From Prorocentrum cordatum (lineage: Eukaryota > Sar > Dinophyceae > Prorocentrales > Prorocentraceae): a stretch of DNA of 64,000 nt. The stretch is taken from positions 1,183,665-1,247,664 of the forward strand of contig CAUYUJ010000891.1 in assembly GCA_963575745.1 (NCBI GenBank), given 5' to 3'. The stretch's first letter is position 1; every line of letters starts with the position of its first letter. Of this stretch, positions 19,141-29,074 are shown one piece after another. The notes below the pieces were generated by a model, which saw nothing but the letters and a program-made list of their open reading frames with translations, was not told the DNA's origin and searched no databases. The position numbers and the translations under genes are program-made.

Positions 19141-20265
19141 CTATTCAGCTACAGAGGCCACTAGCAGAGCTACAAGGACTACTTGCTGAACTTCCGATGT
19201 AACTCGCAGAGCATCGAGGGGCACCAGCTGAGCTTCAAGAGCCACCAGCTGAGCTACGGGGGCCACAAGCTGTACTACGGGGGCCGCGCGCAGAGCTACG
19301 AGTGACACCAGCTGGGCCACCAATGCCACATGCCGTGCCACGAGAGCCATCAGCCAGCCGAGCTACGAGGACCACATGCTGAACCACGAGGACCAACAGC
19401 TGTGCTACGAGGGCCGCGCGCAGAGTTACGAGAGCCTCCCGCTGCTACCAACATCACCAGCTCAGCTACCAGAGCCACCTGCAGGATTGCGAGGGCTATC
19501 TGAGCTTCGAGGTCCGCAAGGCTGCTACGAGGGCCACCCGCTGAACTACGAGGGCCACCAACGAAGCTACGGAGACCTCGAGCCGAGCTACGTAGAACAC
19601 GTGCAGGGCGACGAGGGCCTCCAGTGGAGCTGCCAGCGCCACCAGCTGAACTACAAGTTTCACGAGTGGTGCTTCGAGAGCCCCCGACACAGCTACGAGA
19701 GTCACCCGCTGAACTACAGGGGCAACAAGCCAAGATACAAGGGTGACGATCAGGACTCCGAGAGCCAGCTGAGCTTGGAGGACCACACGCTGAGCTACGA
19801 TGGCTGCGCGCAGAGCAACGACAGCCACCAGTTGAGGTAACGGGACCACCTGCCGAGCTACGAGGGCCATTCAGCTACGAGGACCACCTGCTGAGCCACG
19901 TAGGCCACAAGCAAACCTACAGGAGCCACCAGTGGGGCTACCAGCGCCACCCTCTGAGCTTCCAGAGCCACCTGCATGGCTGCGAGGGCCACAAGCTGAG
20001 CTTCGAGGTCGGCAAGCCTAGCTACGAGGACCACTTGCTGGACTACCAAGGCCACCACCAGCAAGGCCACAAAGGCCAGGTGCTGAGTTGCGTGGGACAC
20101 GAGCTGAGCAGCAAGGGCCTCCAGCAGAGCAGCTTCACCAGCTGAACTACAAGGTTCACGAGCGGAGCCTCTAGAGTCCCTGGTGCGGCTACGACGGCCA
20201 CCCGACAGGGGCAGCAGGAGAGAATTTCGAGAGCCACCGGCTGAGCTACGAGGGCCACGAGAGGA
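19141..20265 (+). repeat. 21-bp minisatellite encoding degenerate HQLSYEG heptapeptides
   Basis: Imperfect units of CACCAGCTGAGCTACGAGGG-C recur about 45-50 times. When read in the local frame they give HQLSFKS, HQLSYGG, HKLYYGG, RAQSYES, HPLNYEG and similar heptapeptides. The unit is a multiple of three, so most substitutions keep the Tyr and His. In-frame stops (for example near 19168 and 19303) and frame changes mean that the array as a whole is not open. The longest open part is 19376-19840 (154 codons). The Tyr-rich theme matches the upstream decayed ORF, so this may be an expanded, decaying repeat exon. Confidence 0.65.
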
Positions 20266-20267
20266 CG

Positions 20268-20518
20268 AGAAGAGTGACAAGCGGGACAAGCCCATCCTCG
20301 TCAGGTACGCCGCGCTCCAGGGGCTGGAGTTCCTCACGGCCATGACCGCCAAGGGACAGGCAATCACAGAGGCCTTCGCAATCAGTGCCATATCCGAACT
20401 TACGAACCACGCGTACAGCAAACCCCACGGCACGATGGCGCCCATAGACATGAGCATTGGCCGACACGACGAGGATGGGACGCGAAGATCCGCGCGTTGG
20501 GACCTTCAGGAGGCATAG
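20268..20518 (+). CDS. hypothetical ORF tail after the heptapeptide array
   Basis: The frame gives KRDKPILVRYAALQGLEF, LTAMTAKGQAITEAFAISA and ISELTNHAYSKPHG and ends at a stop at 20516-20518. Its composition is ordinary protein-like and differs from the array. It might be the C-terminal exon of the same Tyr-rich locus. No domain is recognised, and the true start and splicing are unknown. Confidence 0.3.
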
Positions 20519-21090
20519 AAGCGCTCTACTTCTGGGCCAGTGACCTATGCCAATCTTCGCCGCAGAATTTCTACGACGACCGGAGAAAAACGAGTGCGAC
20601 GACGGAGCCGACGTGGCACACGAGGAAAGCAGCGAGAACCACACAACATCGACTCAAATAAGGACAGGTGGGCAGCTGAGCACGACCACTTGGCAAGCGA
20701 CCGCTCCGGGGAGTCATGGCGAGACTGGACTGTCTGGAACCAGAGATGAACACGACCAATTTCATCGCCACGGACAAGGGGTACACACGTAAACCAAAAG
20801 TTGCTACGTCTATCCATTTCGCGCTGTAGCACCACCATCGAAATCGTGTACATTACAGACAAGGTACTCAGTGTAGTACGCTACCGGCAAGGTATTGCGT
20901 CCTCGGTACGTTCTGCATCTACGGTTGGTTGGCCACGCCGCTTCACTCACCTCCCCCTCCCCCTCCGAGGTCTCAGTTAGGAGTGTGGGTGGCTCCGCCT
21001 CTCCCCCTCCCCCCTTGCAGAACGGGTCCGCCGCCGCGCGGCCGTCGCGCCCAGGGAGCGCGCGGCGGGCGCGGGGGGGGCGCTGCGGGT
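20519..21090. other. unassigned stretch
   Basis: No gene is recognised. Around 20935-21060 the sequence turns C-rich (CTCCCCCTCCCC) and then very GC-rich. Confidence 0.35.
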
Positions 21091-21215
21091 GACGCCCGAT
21101 GGCGCTGCGAGAGGAGGAGGAGGAGGAGGAGGAGGAGGGAGGGAAGGGAAGGAGGAAGGAGGAGGGAGGAGGAGGAGAGGAGGAGGAGAGGAGGAGGAGG
21201 AGGAGGCTCCTCGAG
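21091..21215 (+). repeat. GGA-rich polypurine tract
   Basis: (GGA)n with interruptions is embedded in GC-rich DNA. Glu/Gly frames are artefacts. Confidence 0.85.
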
Positions 21216-22970
21216 GAAGTGGAGCTGGCCGCCCCCCCGTTCCACCCCAGGGGCAGCGGGGCCGCCCGCTCGCCCGCCATCCTCCGCCGAGCCGGTGGCG
21301 CCCGCCGCGGCGGGGGGCGCGGCCCGCTCCCGCCGCGGCGGGCGGGGGCGCAGGCCCTGCCGCGGGGAGCAATCACGGACCGAGGTGTCTGGCCAATCTC
21401 GGCCTCGGGGGGCCCCTTGTTCGGGCCTCGAAACCGTCAAGACACGGCGGTCTGCGAGAGGGGGCCTTGTGCTGCAGGGGGCACGCCTCGAGCAAGCCAC
21501 GAGGTCGGAGGCCAGAACCATTGCCTCGAAATCTTGCTGGCGATCGCCCCCCGGCGTTCTCCTCCTGCTCCCCCTCCTGCGTGGTGGCACAATTTGCCCG
21601 AACGGCACCCCCGTTCAGGCCTTCCCGCTAGCGCAGACGACCCCTGCCTCGCCGCCGACGCCAAAATTGTTCCGACGCGCGGACTTCCGTCTCGGGGAGG
21701 GCGCCGCGGGCACCAGGGCAAACTCCGCCTCGGTCGCGGCGGGTTTGCCGTGGGGTTCGCCGCGGTGCATGCTGCGTTTGCCGGGGCGCGGGGCGCGGGG
21801 CTCCCCGTGGGCTTGCCGCAGCGACGGCGTCGCCACCTGGGGCGCGTCGAGGACGAGCGGCGCGGCGACGCACGGATGATAGGGCGCGTGGCTCAGCGAC
21901 GGGTCCCGCTTCCATGCCAGAGATCGACGCGCGCCGTCGCCGACTGAGCGGCGACACCGGCTTCATGTGTCGGGCGTGCCGTCCCCGATGCGTGTGGATT
22001 TGGCGCCCACGCGCCAGCTTCGCGGACCCCTGGCCCATGGCAGATTGCGCCCGAGTGGGGGCGGTGGCCCAGGAGGCCGAAGTGCCCAGAGCAGGGTCCA
22101 GTCCGGTCCGATCGGACCGATTCGATCTCGACTCTCCGCTGGCCCGACCCGATTCGATTCCGATGCTCCGACGGCCCGATGCGGCTTGACGCTCGCGCGG
22201 CGCTGTTGTGCGTCCCGGCGCCGCCGGTCCCACTCGGTTTGATGTATGCACAAGTTGGTAAAGAAGTAGGGGTGTAAAGTGTGAAGGAGTAAATGCCAGA
22301 AGTCTTCCCAGGTGGTATAGGCACAAAAGAGCAGACCCTTCCGATGCACAGCTCGATTGGCTCCGACTTGCCGATTCGATGCCGACGCGTCCTGCCCTCC
22401 CGCGTGGGCGGGGCAGGCCCCGGAGGCCCACGAGCCCTTCTCGCGGGCCCCGCGCGGCGTGGCGACCACGCCGCGTGGTGAGCCCGTGGGGGCACGGGGC
22501 CAGGCCGTGAGCTCCGAGGCCCTCGCGGGCGACCGGGGCATCTCCACGGACCGCGCGGCGAGATCTCCCGGGGCTCCGAGGTCGCCGCGCGGTGCGTCGC
22601 CGCGCGTGCTCCTCGCCACGCGTGCGCGTGCAGTCCCCCGCGCACGCATATGTCCGCGAGAGCTCGGCCTCGGGGGCCCGCGGTCGGGCCCCCGGGGCCG
22701 CGAGGGGCCGCGGGGGGCAGGGCCCCGCGGGCTCCCGTGGGGAGGGCCAGGGCGGCAGGCCTCGGAGGTCGCAGGGCCCCCGGGATCCGACGGTGCGGCC
22801 AGGCAGTGCAGCTCGGCGTGGCGCGCCGCCGGCCCCGGCCCGCCACGCTGCGGCTCGGCGTGCTCGCCCGCGCCCCCGGGCCCACGGCGGCCACGTCCAC
22901 GTCCCGAGCTGCTCCAGGCCTCCCGCCCGGCGGAGCGGAGCGAGGCGCCATGCTCCTCGCACGGCACTGC
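21216..22970. other. GC-rich gene-free stretch with a partial family A copy
   Basis: No gene is supported despite long overlapping frames on both strands. A 5-prime half of family A (ATCTCGGCCTCGGGGGGCCC, CGAAACCGTCAAGACACGG) lies at 21375-21450. A TCGATTC/GATCC word cluster resembling 590-800 lies at 22090-22190. A GGCGACCACGCCGCGTGGTGA phrase is at about 22460. The run from 22380 to 22970 is extremely G+C-rich. Confidence 0.45.
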
Positions 22971-22971
22971 G

Positions 22972-23315
22972 CGTCGCCAGGGCCGCCGCGGCGACACGCG
23001 AAGCAAGAGTTCCCGAGCGCATGAGCTGTTCATTCTCGTGGCGTTGTTCGTCGATGTCGGCTTGCCCTCCACCTCCACCTTCCATCTGCCGTCCGACATC
23101 CGCGGAAGGTGCGGCAGAATTCATCGAAGTTCACGGAGGCCGTGCGCAATTCGAGGGAACCCACACCGATCATGTCGAAAGAGAAGGGCGGAAGGGTAGG
23201 GACCGTCAGAAACGGATCTAGGAGGAAGAGCTGTCCCCAGGGAAGGGCTCGGGACACTCGGGGCCGCGGGTTGGCCCCCCCCCCAAAGAATAGCCGGATG
23301 TCTGGGAACTCCTCC
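22972..23315 (+). repeat. family U motif and a family A/M repeat
   Basis: GCGTCGCCAGGGCCGCC..GCGACACGCGAAGCAAGAG at about 22972-23010 is a family U foldback. At 23155-23315 the order CACACCGATCATGTCG, GGGACCGTCAGAAACGGATC, CCCCAGGGAAGGGCTCGGGAC and CCGGATGTCTGGG follows the family A order, with wording closer to the tandem units at 55040-55925. Confidence 0.55.
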
Positions 23316-23514
23316 TCCTCCTCCTCCTCCTCCTCTCCTCCTCCTCCTCCTCCCCCTCCTCCTCCTCCTCCTCTTCCTCCTTCTCCTCCCCTTCTCCTCC
23401 TCCTCCTCTCCTCCTCCTCCCTTCCTCCTCCTCCTCCTCCTCCTCCTCCTCCTCCTCCTCCTCCTCCTCCTCCTCCTCCTCCTCCTCCTCCTCCTCCTCC
23501 TCCTCCTCCTGTTG
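23310..23514 (+). repeat. (TCC)n microsatellite tract
   Basis: About 200 bp are almost entirely TCC/CTC with a few CCC and TTC interruptions. It produces poly-Pro/Ser/Leu or poly-Glu/Gly/Arg readings in all frames. Confidence 0.97.
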
Positions 23515-23955
23515 AGATCCCGAGGGTTTTGGGGTTCTTGGGAGTTTCCCAGGATGGGGCGAAGCACAGTTGGAGCCCCAGCAGGTGGAGCGCCGTGGCG
23601 TCGCCAAAAGAGGAGGCCAATTCCAGGGGGAGGCCCACCAGGTGTAGCCTTTGTGGCTCCAACTGGGCTCGGCGGCGCCCAAACAAACAGAGACCGCGCC
23701 CCGGAGGTCGGGCCTCGCCAGGCCCCCGAGCCCCAGTCGCTCGGGCAGGAGATGGTGGAGGAGGTCGGCGTCGGAGTCGGAAGCCTTGGCAGCAATGGAT
23801 CCTCTCCTTTTCTAGTCACGGGTAAAGAGCTCTGGTCGCTTATCTTCGAGCTGGCAGCTGCTGGCGGGAGAAGGTCGGTGTTAGGGGGGAGGAGCGGATA
23901 GACGCAGCGGCGTTCCGTGTTCGGCGGGTTCGGGAGGCGTTTGGAAGTTTTCAAA
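23515..23955. other. unassigned stretch
   Basis: Plus-strand frames are open across this segment but none is recognisable. A GGGGAGGCCCACCAGGTGTAG phrase and others are unique in the window. Confidence 0.35.
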
Positions 23956-24135
23956 CGTCTTCGTTGGTTCCTCGAGGCTTTCTCCCCGCAGGATGCTTCG
24001 CGGCAGCTGCGCTTCACCGAGAGTCTTTTGGGGGTGCCCAGATGGTCCCGGACGGCCGCCAGTGGCCTTGCACCGTCCCTGAGATCCGAGGTCCGGTGCC
24101 TTCACGTATCGATCTGCCTCGAGGACTGCCGCGGA
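23956..24135 (+). repeat. dispersed repeat family O copy
   Basis: The series TTCCTCGAGGCTTTC, CGCAGCTGCGC-like GGCAGCTGCGCTTCACCG and GGGGGTGCCCAGATGGTCCC, then GGACGGCCGCCAG, also appears at 36130-36235, 39590-39720 and 42840-42960, and weakly at 61270-61380. In two of these places it sits beside family A, so O and A may be parts of one longer element. Confidence 0.6.
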
Positions 24136-24162
24136 TGATTGGGGTCCCCAGACATGCTCGCG

Positions 24163-24335
24163 TCGCTAAAAAATCAGGACGGGAGGTTTTTGACAATTTT
24201 CGGCCTCGGGGGGCCCTCGCCGGGCCTCGGGAGCGTCAAAAAACGACTCAGGATGAGAAACTGGTCCCGGGGAAAGGGTCGGGACTTCCAGGGACCCCGT
24301 CCTGGAAAAACCAGGACGTCGCATGTCTGGGTCTA
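24163..24335 (+). repeat. family A repeat, near-complete copy
   Basis: The order is AAAATCAGGACGGGAGGTTTT, ATTTTCGGCCTCGGGGGGCCC, TCGCCGGGCCTCGGGAGCGTC, AAAAAACGACTCAGGATGAG, AACTGGTCCCGGGGAAAGGG, TCGGGACTTCCAGGGACCCCG, then GAAAAACCAGGACGTCGCATG. This is one of the best preserved copies. Confidence 0.8.
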
Positions 24336-24607
24336 GGGCATGCTTGCTGATGTTCGCGACGTTCACCCGGCGCCGACAGCACCTGTACGACTCGGAGTGG
24401 ATTCGCGTGAGCAGAAGCCGCTCACTCCGACGGGTGCCCCTCCCTGGCTGCCGCCTCTGGAGACCTGCCCGGGGCCCCTCGTCGCCACGGCCGGACTCGC
24501 CCCGGTTGTCCTGGCCAGGGCGCGCCCAGCCCAGACCCCACCTTTCTGCTGCCTGGTTCGAGCCAGATCGTTGGCGATGGCCCCTGGGCCCCGGCGAAAA
24601 CGCCCAG

Positions 24608-24779
24608 GGTGAATTAGGAGGGAAAGAAACACACAGACACAATTCATCGCCGACTCCCCAGAAAATATTGGAAAATATGGGAAGTGGGGGGAAGACAGAA
24701 ACCCAGAAAGTATTTGGGGAAATATGGGGGATCTGGTTACTTGTGTCTATTTATTTGTGTGCCCCAGTTCCCCTTTCAG
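24608..24779 (+). repeat. dispersed repeat family B copy 2
   Basis: It matches 8258-8420 and 26809-26974: TTAGGAGGGAAAGAAACACAC, then GAAAATATGGGAAGTGGGGG, then TATTTATTTGTGTG..CCCCTTTCAG. It ends about 45 bp before the probable start of the PPR exon. It therefore probably lies in the upstream intron, where its CCCTTTCAG end might even provide splice-acceptor-like sequence. Confidence 0.85.
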
Positions 24780-24824
24780 TGAAGAAAAATCAGCAACGCC
24801 CAGATCTCAGGGTCGTTCCCCCAG

Positions 24825-26080
24825 CAGGCGGCGCGCCCATGCAACGAGGCCATCGCAGCCTGCGCGCGGGCCACCGAATGGCGCCGCGCGCTGCTGCTCC
24901 TCCGCGGGATGCTGCACGCGGGCCCGGCGCCCACGGCGGCGACGTACTGCGCCGTGCTCGCCGCGCTCGGCAGGGGCAGCCTCTGGGGGCACGCGCTGTG
25001 GCAGCTGCGCCGCATGCGCGCCCAGCACACGCCGCCAGACCTGCACTGCTACACCGCCGCGGCGACCGCCGCCGAGCGGGGCGGGCAGTGGGCGCGCGCC
25101 CTGGCGCTGCTGGCCGCGGCAGCGCGGGGCGGCCTCCGGCTGGACGCCGCCTACGTCGGCGCCTGCCTCAGCGCGCAGCGGAGGGGCGCGCGGTGGCGCG
25201 CGGCCTTGGATCTGCTGGAGGGCTCGCGAAACGCCCACGTCGCCACGACCACCGTCTCGCTCGGGGCCGCCATCGCCGCCTGCGGCGTGGCCGGCGAGTG
25301 GGCCAAGGCGCTGGGGCTCCTCTGCGAAATGCCAGGGCGCCGCCTCGACCCCACCGACGCGTGCCTGGGCGCCGCGGTCAGCGCTTGCGCCGTCGCCTCG
25401 CGCTGGCCGCAGGCCCTGCGTCTGCTGTTCGGGGCCCACGAGCGCGGCGGCCCGGCGCCGAGCGCGGCGGCCTGCGGCGCGGCGCTCGGCGCGTGCGCGC
25501 GGAGCGCGCAGTGGCTCCAGGCGCTCGGCATCCTCGAGGAGATGACGTCTCGCAGCGTGGAGGTGGGCGCCGCCACCTGCAGCACCGCGGTGGCCGCGTG
25601 CGAGCGTGCGTCCCGCTGGGCCGTCGCGCTGGAGCTCCTCGCCAGCGCCCAGGCCGCGCGACTGGAGAGCCAGGCCGCGCTCGGCCCCGCGCTGAGCGTG
25701 TGCCAGAGGGGGGCGCTCTGGGAGGAAGCCCTGCGCCGGCTGCGGCGGGCGCAGCTGGAGAGGCATGGCCCCGGCCCCGGCGTCGTGGCCACTGCGGCCG
25801 CCATCGCGGCCTGCGCAGACGCGACGCACTGGCGGTGGTCGCTGCGCCTGCTGGCCCCGCGCAGGGCGCGCGACGCCCCGCCGAACGAGGTCGCCTTCGG
25901 CGCCGCGCTGCATGCCTGCCGCGTCGGCCGCCAGTGGGCCCACGCCCTGGCGCTGCTGCGGCGGATGGCCACGGGGGCGCTGAGGGCGGACGTGGCCAGC
26001 TACCTCGCCACGACCTGCGCGGGGGAGCGCGGCCTCGCCCCGGCGCGCGCGCGGCTGCCCCTGCTGGCCGCCCTCCAGAG
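24825..26080 (+). CDS. pentatricopeptide-repeat (PPR) protein, probable single large exon
   Basis: PPR proteins bind organellar RNA through 35-residue helix-turn-helix repeats. The frame is open from 24783 to 26297. Homology-like sequence begins at CNEAIAACARATEWRRALLL (24840), upstream of the first ATG at 24909. I therefore place the exon start at an AG near 24824-24827. About 11-12 repeats follow, with signatures such as LGAAIAACGVAGEWAKALGL, GAALGACARSAQWLQALGIL and GAALHACRVGRQWAHALALL. The conserved Trp and the ALxLL helix suit the repeats typical of dinoflagellates. The last clear repeat ends near 26060. GAG|GTCAGG at 26080/26081 is a good donor, so the ORF tail after it (G/T-rich) is probably intron. 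Target RNA and compartment cannot be read here. Confidence 0.85.
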
Positions 26081-26330
26081 GTCAGGGCCCGTGTCGAGCT
26101 CAGCGGGCCCTGGAAACGACAGGGCCGTTTGGATTGCCGGTTCCGTTCGGCAGTTTTTGTTTGTTGTTGGTTCGGGTGTCGTTGTTGTTCTCAGGTCCGT
26201 TCCACGTTTGGTTCCGGTTCTGGTTTTGGTTCCAATCCCAGAGCAGTTGCTTCGTTTTTTCTTGGGGTCGTTTTTTATCACCGCATCCATAGAGTAAGTA
26301 ACCACCGTGGACCCCAAACAGGGAGGTATT
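26081..26330 (+). other. probable intron 5-prime part downstream of the PPR exon
   Basis: After the GTCAGG donor the composition shifts from GC-rich coding to G/T-rich (GGTTCCGGTTCTGGTTTTGG). The frame stays open to 26297 without PPR-like content. No matching acceptor or next exon was recognised downstream. Confidence 0.45.
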
Positions 26331-26410
26331 GCAGCGTGGATGTGCAAACTATGTGGTGCAAGCCATGTGGTGTAGATTATGTGGTGCAAGCTATGTGGTG
26401 TATCTTTCGT
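26331..26410 (+). repeat. TGTGGTGCAAGC short array, second site
   Basis: Four to five imperfect units of ATGTGGTGCAAGCTATGTGG occur in tandem. This is the same unit as at 9656-9782. Confidence 0.75.
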
Positions 26411-26705
26411 GGTCACGCCGCAGTCAAGCGGCAACGGGCGGCAACGTGGCGAATCCTGGGCGGACCCCCCAATCGCAACGAGGCGGCAATGGGCCGCAAC
26501 ATGCCAGAACGTGGCCACTCGCGGGACGCCCCCACAGGCAGCAACGGGCGGCAACAAGTCGGATCGTGGCGAATCCTCGGGACATCCCCGCAGACGGCAA
26601 CGGCCGACCAGAGCGTGGCGAATCCCCGGGGCCCCACGCGGGCGGCAACGGTGCCGCAACGAGCCGGAAGGTGGCGAATCCTCGCGACACCCATCCAATT
26701 CCTTC
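26411..26705 (+). repeat. imperfect GGCAACGGGCGGCAAC / GTGGCGAATCCTCG repeats
   Basis: About four to five imperfect units combine GGCAACGGGCGGCAAC with TGGCGAATCCTCGGGAC and CCCCGCAGGC-like linkers, with a period near 60 bp. No gene is seen. Confidence 0.6.
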
Positions 26706-26808
26706 GAAATGTAAGCCAGGACCCCGCAGTGGCAATCAATCATCGTTTAGGGACAGTTGGTTTGAAAATGGCAGAAAGTTGCCCTGCCGTTTCCGGTGCC
26801 CACCAAGA

Positions 26809-26974
26809 TTCAGGAGGGGAAAAAACACACAGACACAATTAATCGTCGATTTCAAGGAAAATATGGGAAAATATGGGAAGTGGGGGGGAAGACAAAAACC
26901 CAGAAAATATGAGAAAAATATGGGGCATATTTTTATTTGTGTGTATTTATTTGTGTGTCCTGGGGCCCCTTCAA
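26809..26974 (+). repeat. dispersed repeat family B copy 3
   Basis: It is very similar to 8258-8420, including AATTAATCGTCGAT, GGAAAATATGGGAAAATATG, the G-run and ACAAAAACCCAGAAAATATG, and TTTTTATTTGTGTGTATTTA..GGGGCCCCTTCA. Confidence 0.85.
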
Positions 26975-27400
26975 AGATGTCGAATCGATCGATCCGTTTC
27001 GGTGGCGCGCGAGAGCCCCAGAGCCGAGCACGCCATGCCGCACACTGCCGCTCACGGCACCGCAGCGGTCGGCAAGCCGCTCACCACGGAGTCAGCACTC
27101 CTGCGATTTCGGGGACGCGATTTTGATCCCCGCAGTCAGGTCTAACACGGGTGCCCTTCGATGAATGTTTGTCCCCACTCGTGTAGCTCGTGTACACAAC
27201 GTGCGGCAGGCGGTGACAGGTGAAGGTTCTGCGATGCTGTCCGCTCCCATCTTCTTCTTCGTCTTCCCAAAAGAACGGAGCCACCACTCCTGCGTACCCA
27301 GACCCCCTCGTTTCGCGAAGAAATCACGATTGAAGGTATATCGCTATAGCTGGCCTTCGGGGGGTCGTCCTTCTCCCTCCCTCTCCCACCATTCCTTCCT
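26975..27400. other. unassigned spacer
   Basis: No gene or strong repeat is recognised between family B copy 3 and the CTC tract. Confidence 0.4.
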
Positions 27401-27401
27401 C

Positions 27402-27542
27402 TCCCCCTCCTCCTCCTCCTCCTCCTCCTCCTCCTCCTCCTCCTCCTCCTCCTCCTCCTCCTCCTCCTCCTCCTCCTCCTCCTCATCCTCCTCCTTCTCC
27501 TCCTTCTCCTCCTCCTCCTCCTCCTCCTCCTCCTCCTCCTCC
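27402..27542 (+). repeat. (CTC)n microsatellite
   Basis: About 140 bp of CTC/TCC repeat carry only a few CAT/TTC interruptions. Confidence 0.97.
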
Positions 27543-27568
27543 CTCACGGGGGTCACCACCCTACACCT

Positions 27569-27740
27569 CGCGTCGCGAAGAAATCAAGACGGAAGGTGTT
27601 TCGCCTCTTTCGGCCTCCGGGGGGGGGCCTTAACCGGGCGCCGGGGCCGTCAAAAGACGACTTATGATGAAAGGCTAGTCCCAGGGACGGGGTCCCTACC
27701 TCTGGGGTTCCCTTCATACGAAAAAGGCATCACGTCAGGA
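27569..27740 (+). repeat. family A repeat
   Basis: The order is GAAGAAATCAAGACGGAAGG, CTCTTTCGGCCTCCGGGG, CGGGGCCGTCAAAAGACGAC, TTATGATGAAAGGCTAGTCCC, then CATACGAAAAAGGCATCACG in place of the palindrome. It is diverged but collinear. Confidence 0.65.
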
Positions 27741-28512
27741 GTCCGGGCCCAGGGCCACTCTTCATAAGCTCAGCCGACTCGAGGGCGCTCGCCCGCGGCG
27801 CCCGCGGGCGCTGCCTCGCGACGCCGCAGCTGGAGGAGTGGCTCCAGGCGAGTGGCGGAGGGAAGCGGGGTCGACGGCGCGGACGTTCGCGCATGAGCTC
27901 CCCTGGGCCTCCCAGATTGGATCGGAGCAGATGGGGTTGAAGGATCGCGCCGCATCGCCGATGCATCGGCGATTCGGCTTGATGAGGGGCCCGATGTTCT
28001 CAAAGCTGTCGCCGCCGATGCGTCGCCGAAGTCGTCGATGCAGCGCGGACGCATCGTCGATGCACAGGCGATGCACAGGAGATGCGGCGAAGTCCTCCGA
28101 GCCCATTTACTACAACCCTCGTCAAAAATAAACTGAGGGATTATGTTTTCGGTGATTGTATGGTCAGCGCTACTCCAATGCTGACGCTAGATATCTGACG
28201 TGGACGCAAGGGCTTCAAAAATCCGACGACCCCTCCGCAGCATTGAAGAACGCAATTTCTAGCGAGTGCCCGAGAAGATCGATCGTTGTGGTTTCCATCT
28301 GCGTTTCTGTTTATTTTTGACGAGGCTTGTAGGAACCCCCTTTGGGGGGGGCCTCGGGCTTCCCGCACAAGGTCGCTGCTTGCGCCCCCCTTCTCCACGC
28401 GGAGTGCCACGCGGACGGCCCGGGTAGGCCGCGGCGTGAGGCAGGTGTGTCTTCTGGCGTGAGGCCCGTTGCCAAACATCCGATGCCTTAATTTTGTTTT
28501 CCCCCAAAGGTC
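27741..28512. other. unassigned stretch with a GATGCATCG palindrome
   Basis: No gene is recognised. ATCGCCGATGCATCGGCGAT at 27954-27973 is a perfect 20-bp palindrome at the head of a GATGCGTCG-rich block (27945-28085). Similar GCCGATC words occur at 39780-39890. The segment 28240-28510 is unassigned. Confidence 0.5.
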
Positions 28513-28682
28513 GGGCGACGAAATCTATACATATCCACTGCTCCCTGGCCAGGCCCATCCTGAACCCAGGAGGTGTGCATACGCCCTCCTGGCCACGCCA
28601 GGAGGGCGCAGCGTATACACAGCTGCTGGGTTCAGGATGGGCCTCGCCAGGGAGCAGTGGATATGTATAGATTTCGTCGCCC
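28513..28682. repeat. near-perfect 170-bp hairpin
   Basis: The left arm starts GGGCGACGAAATCTATACAT and the right arm ends in its exact reverse complement, ATGTATAGATTTCGTCGCCC. Arms of about 80 bp pair with only a handful of mismatches around a tiny loop near 28597. The arms include CCACTGCTCCCTGG and CCCATCCTGAACCC. It could be a foldback/MITE copy or a small-RNA precursor. No clear target-site duplication was seen. Confidence 0.9.
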
Positions 28683-28800
28683 TAAAAGGGATCCTCAGAA
28701 GCCCCGACCCTTTCCCCAGAGCCGCTTTTCATCACGAGACATTTCCACACCTTCCCGGGCCTGGCGAGGGCCCCGGGAGGCCGAATAAGAGTGAGGGGCG
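28683..28800 (-). repeat. family A repeat, reverse orientation, directly abutting the hairpin
   Basis: On the minus strand the order is TTCGGCCTCCCGGGGCCCTC, GCCAGGCCCGGGAAGG, TCTCGTGATGAAAAGCGGC and TCTGGGGAAAGGGTCGGGGC. The 5-prime blocks and the CGACTCAGG block are diverged. Confidence 0.6.
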
Positions 28801-28908
28801 GCGGGGTCGTCGGCATGTTGCGAGGATCTGAAGAAGCTCTCCGCAGACGCCGATTTTTTCAACACATCATACAACGAGCTCGCCGCAAGCGCCGATTGTT
28901 TCGTCAAA

Positions 28909-29035
28909 GCCATGGGGCGGGTGGGTCTCGGGTGGGTCGCGGGGTGGGTCGCGGGTGGGTCGCGGGCGGGTCGCGGGGTGGGTCGCGGGTGGGTCGCGGG
29001 CCGGGCGCGGGGTGGGTTGCGGGGGGGGACATGGG
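28909..29035 (+). repeat. GGGTCGCGGGT short array
   Basis: Imperfect units of GGGTGGGTCGC/GGGTCGCGGGC run for ~120 bp. A related GGCGGGTGGGGC array lies at 34335-34390. Confidence 0.85.
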
Positions 29036-29074
29036 GAATGGTCGCGGGCGAGGAGGACGACGACATTAACAATA

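Noticed and set aside
24323-26842. An 839-codon ORF overlapping the PPR exon in another frame
   Set aside because: It is Arg/Ala/Gly-rich without domains, spans the family B repeat and the presumed introns, and is a GC-driven shadow of the PPR frame.
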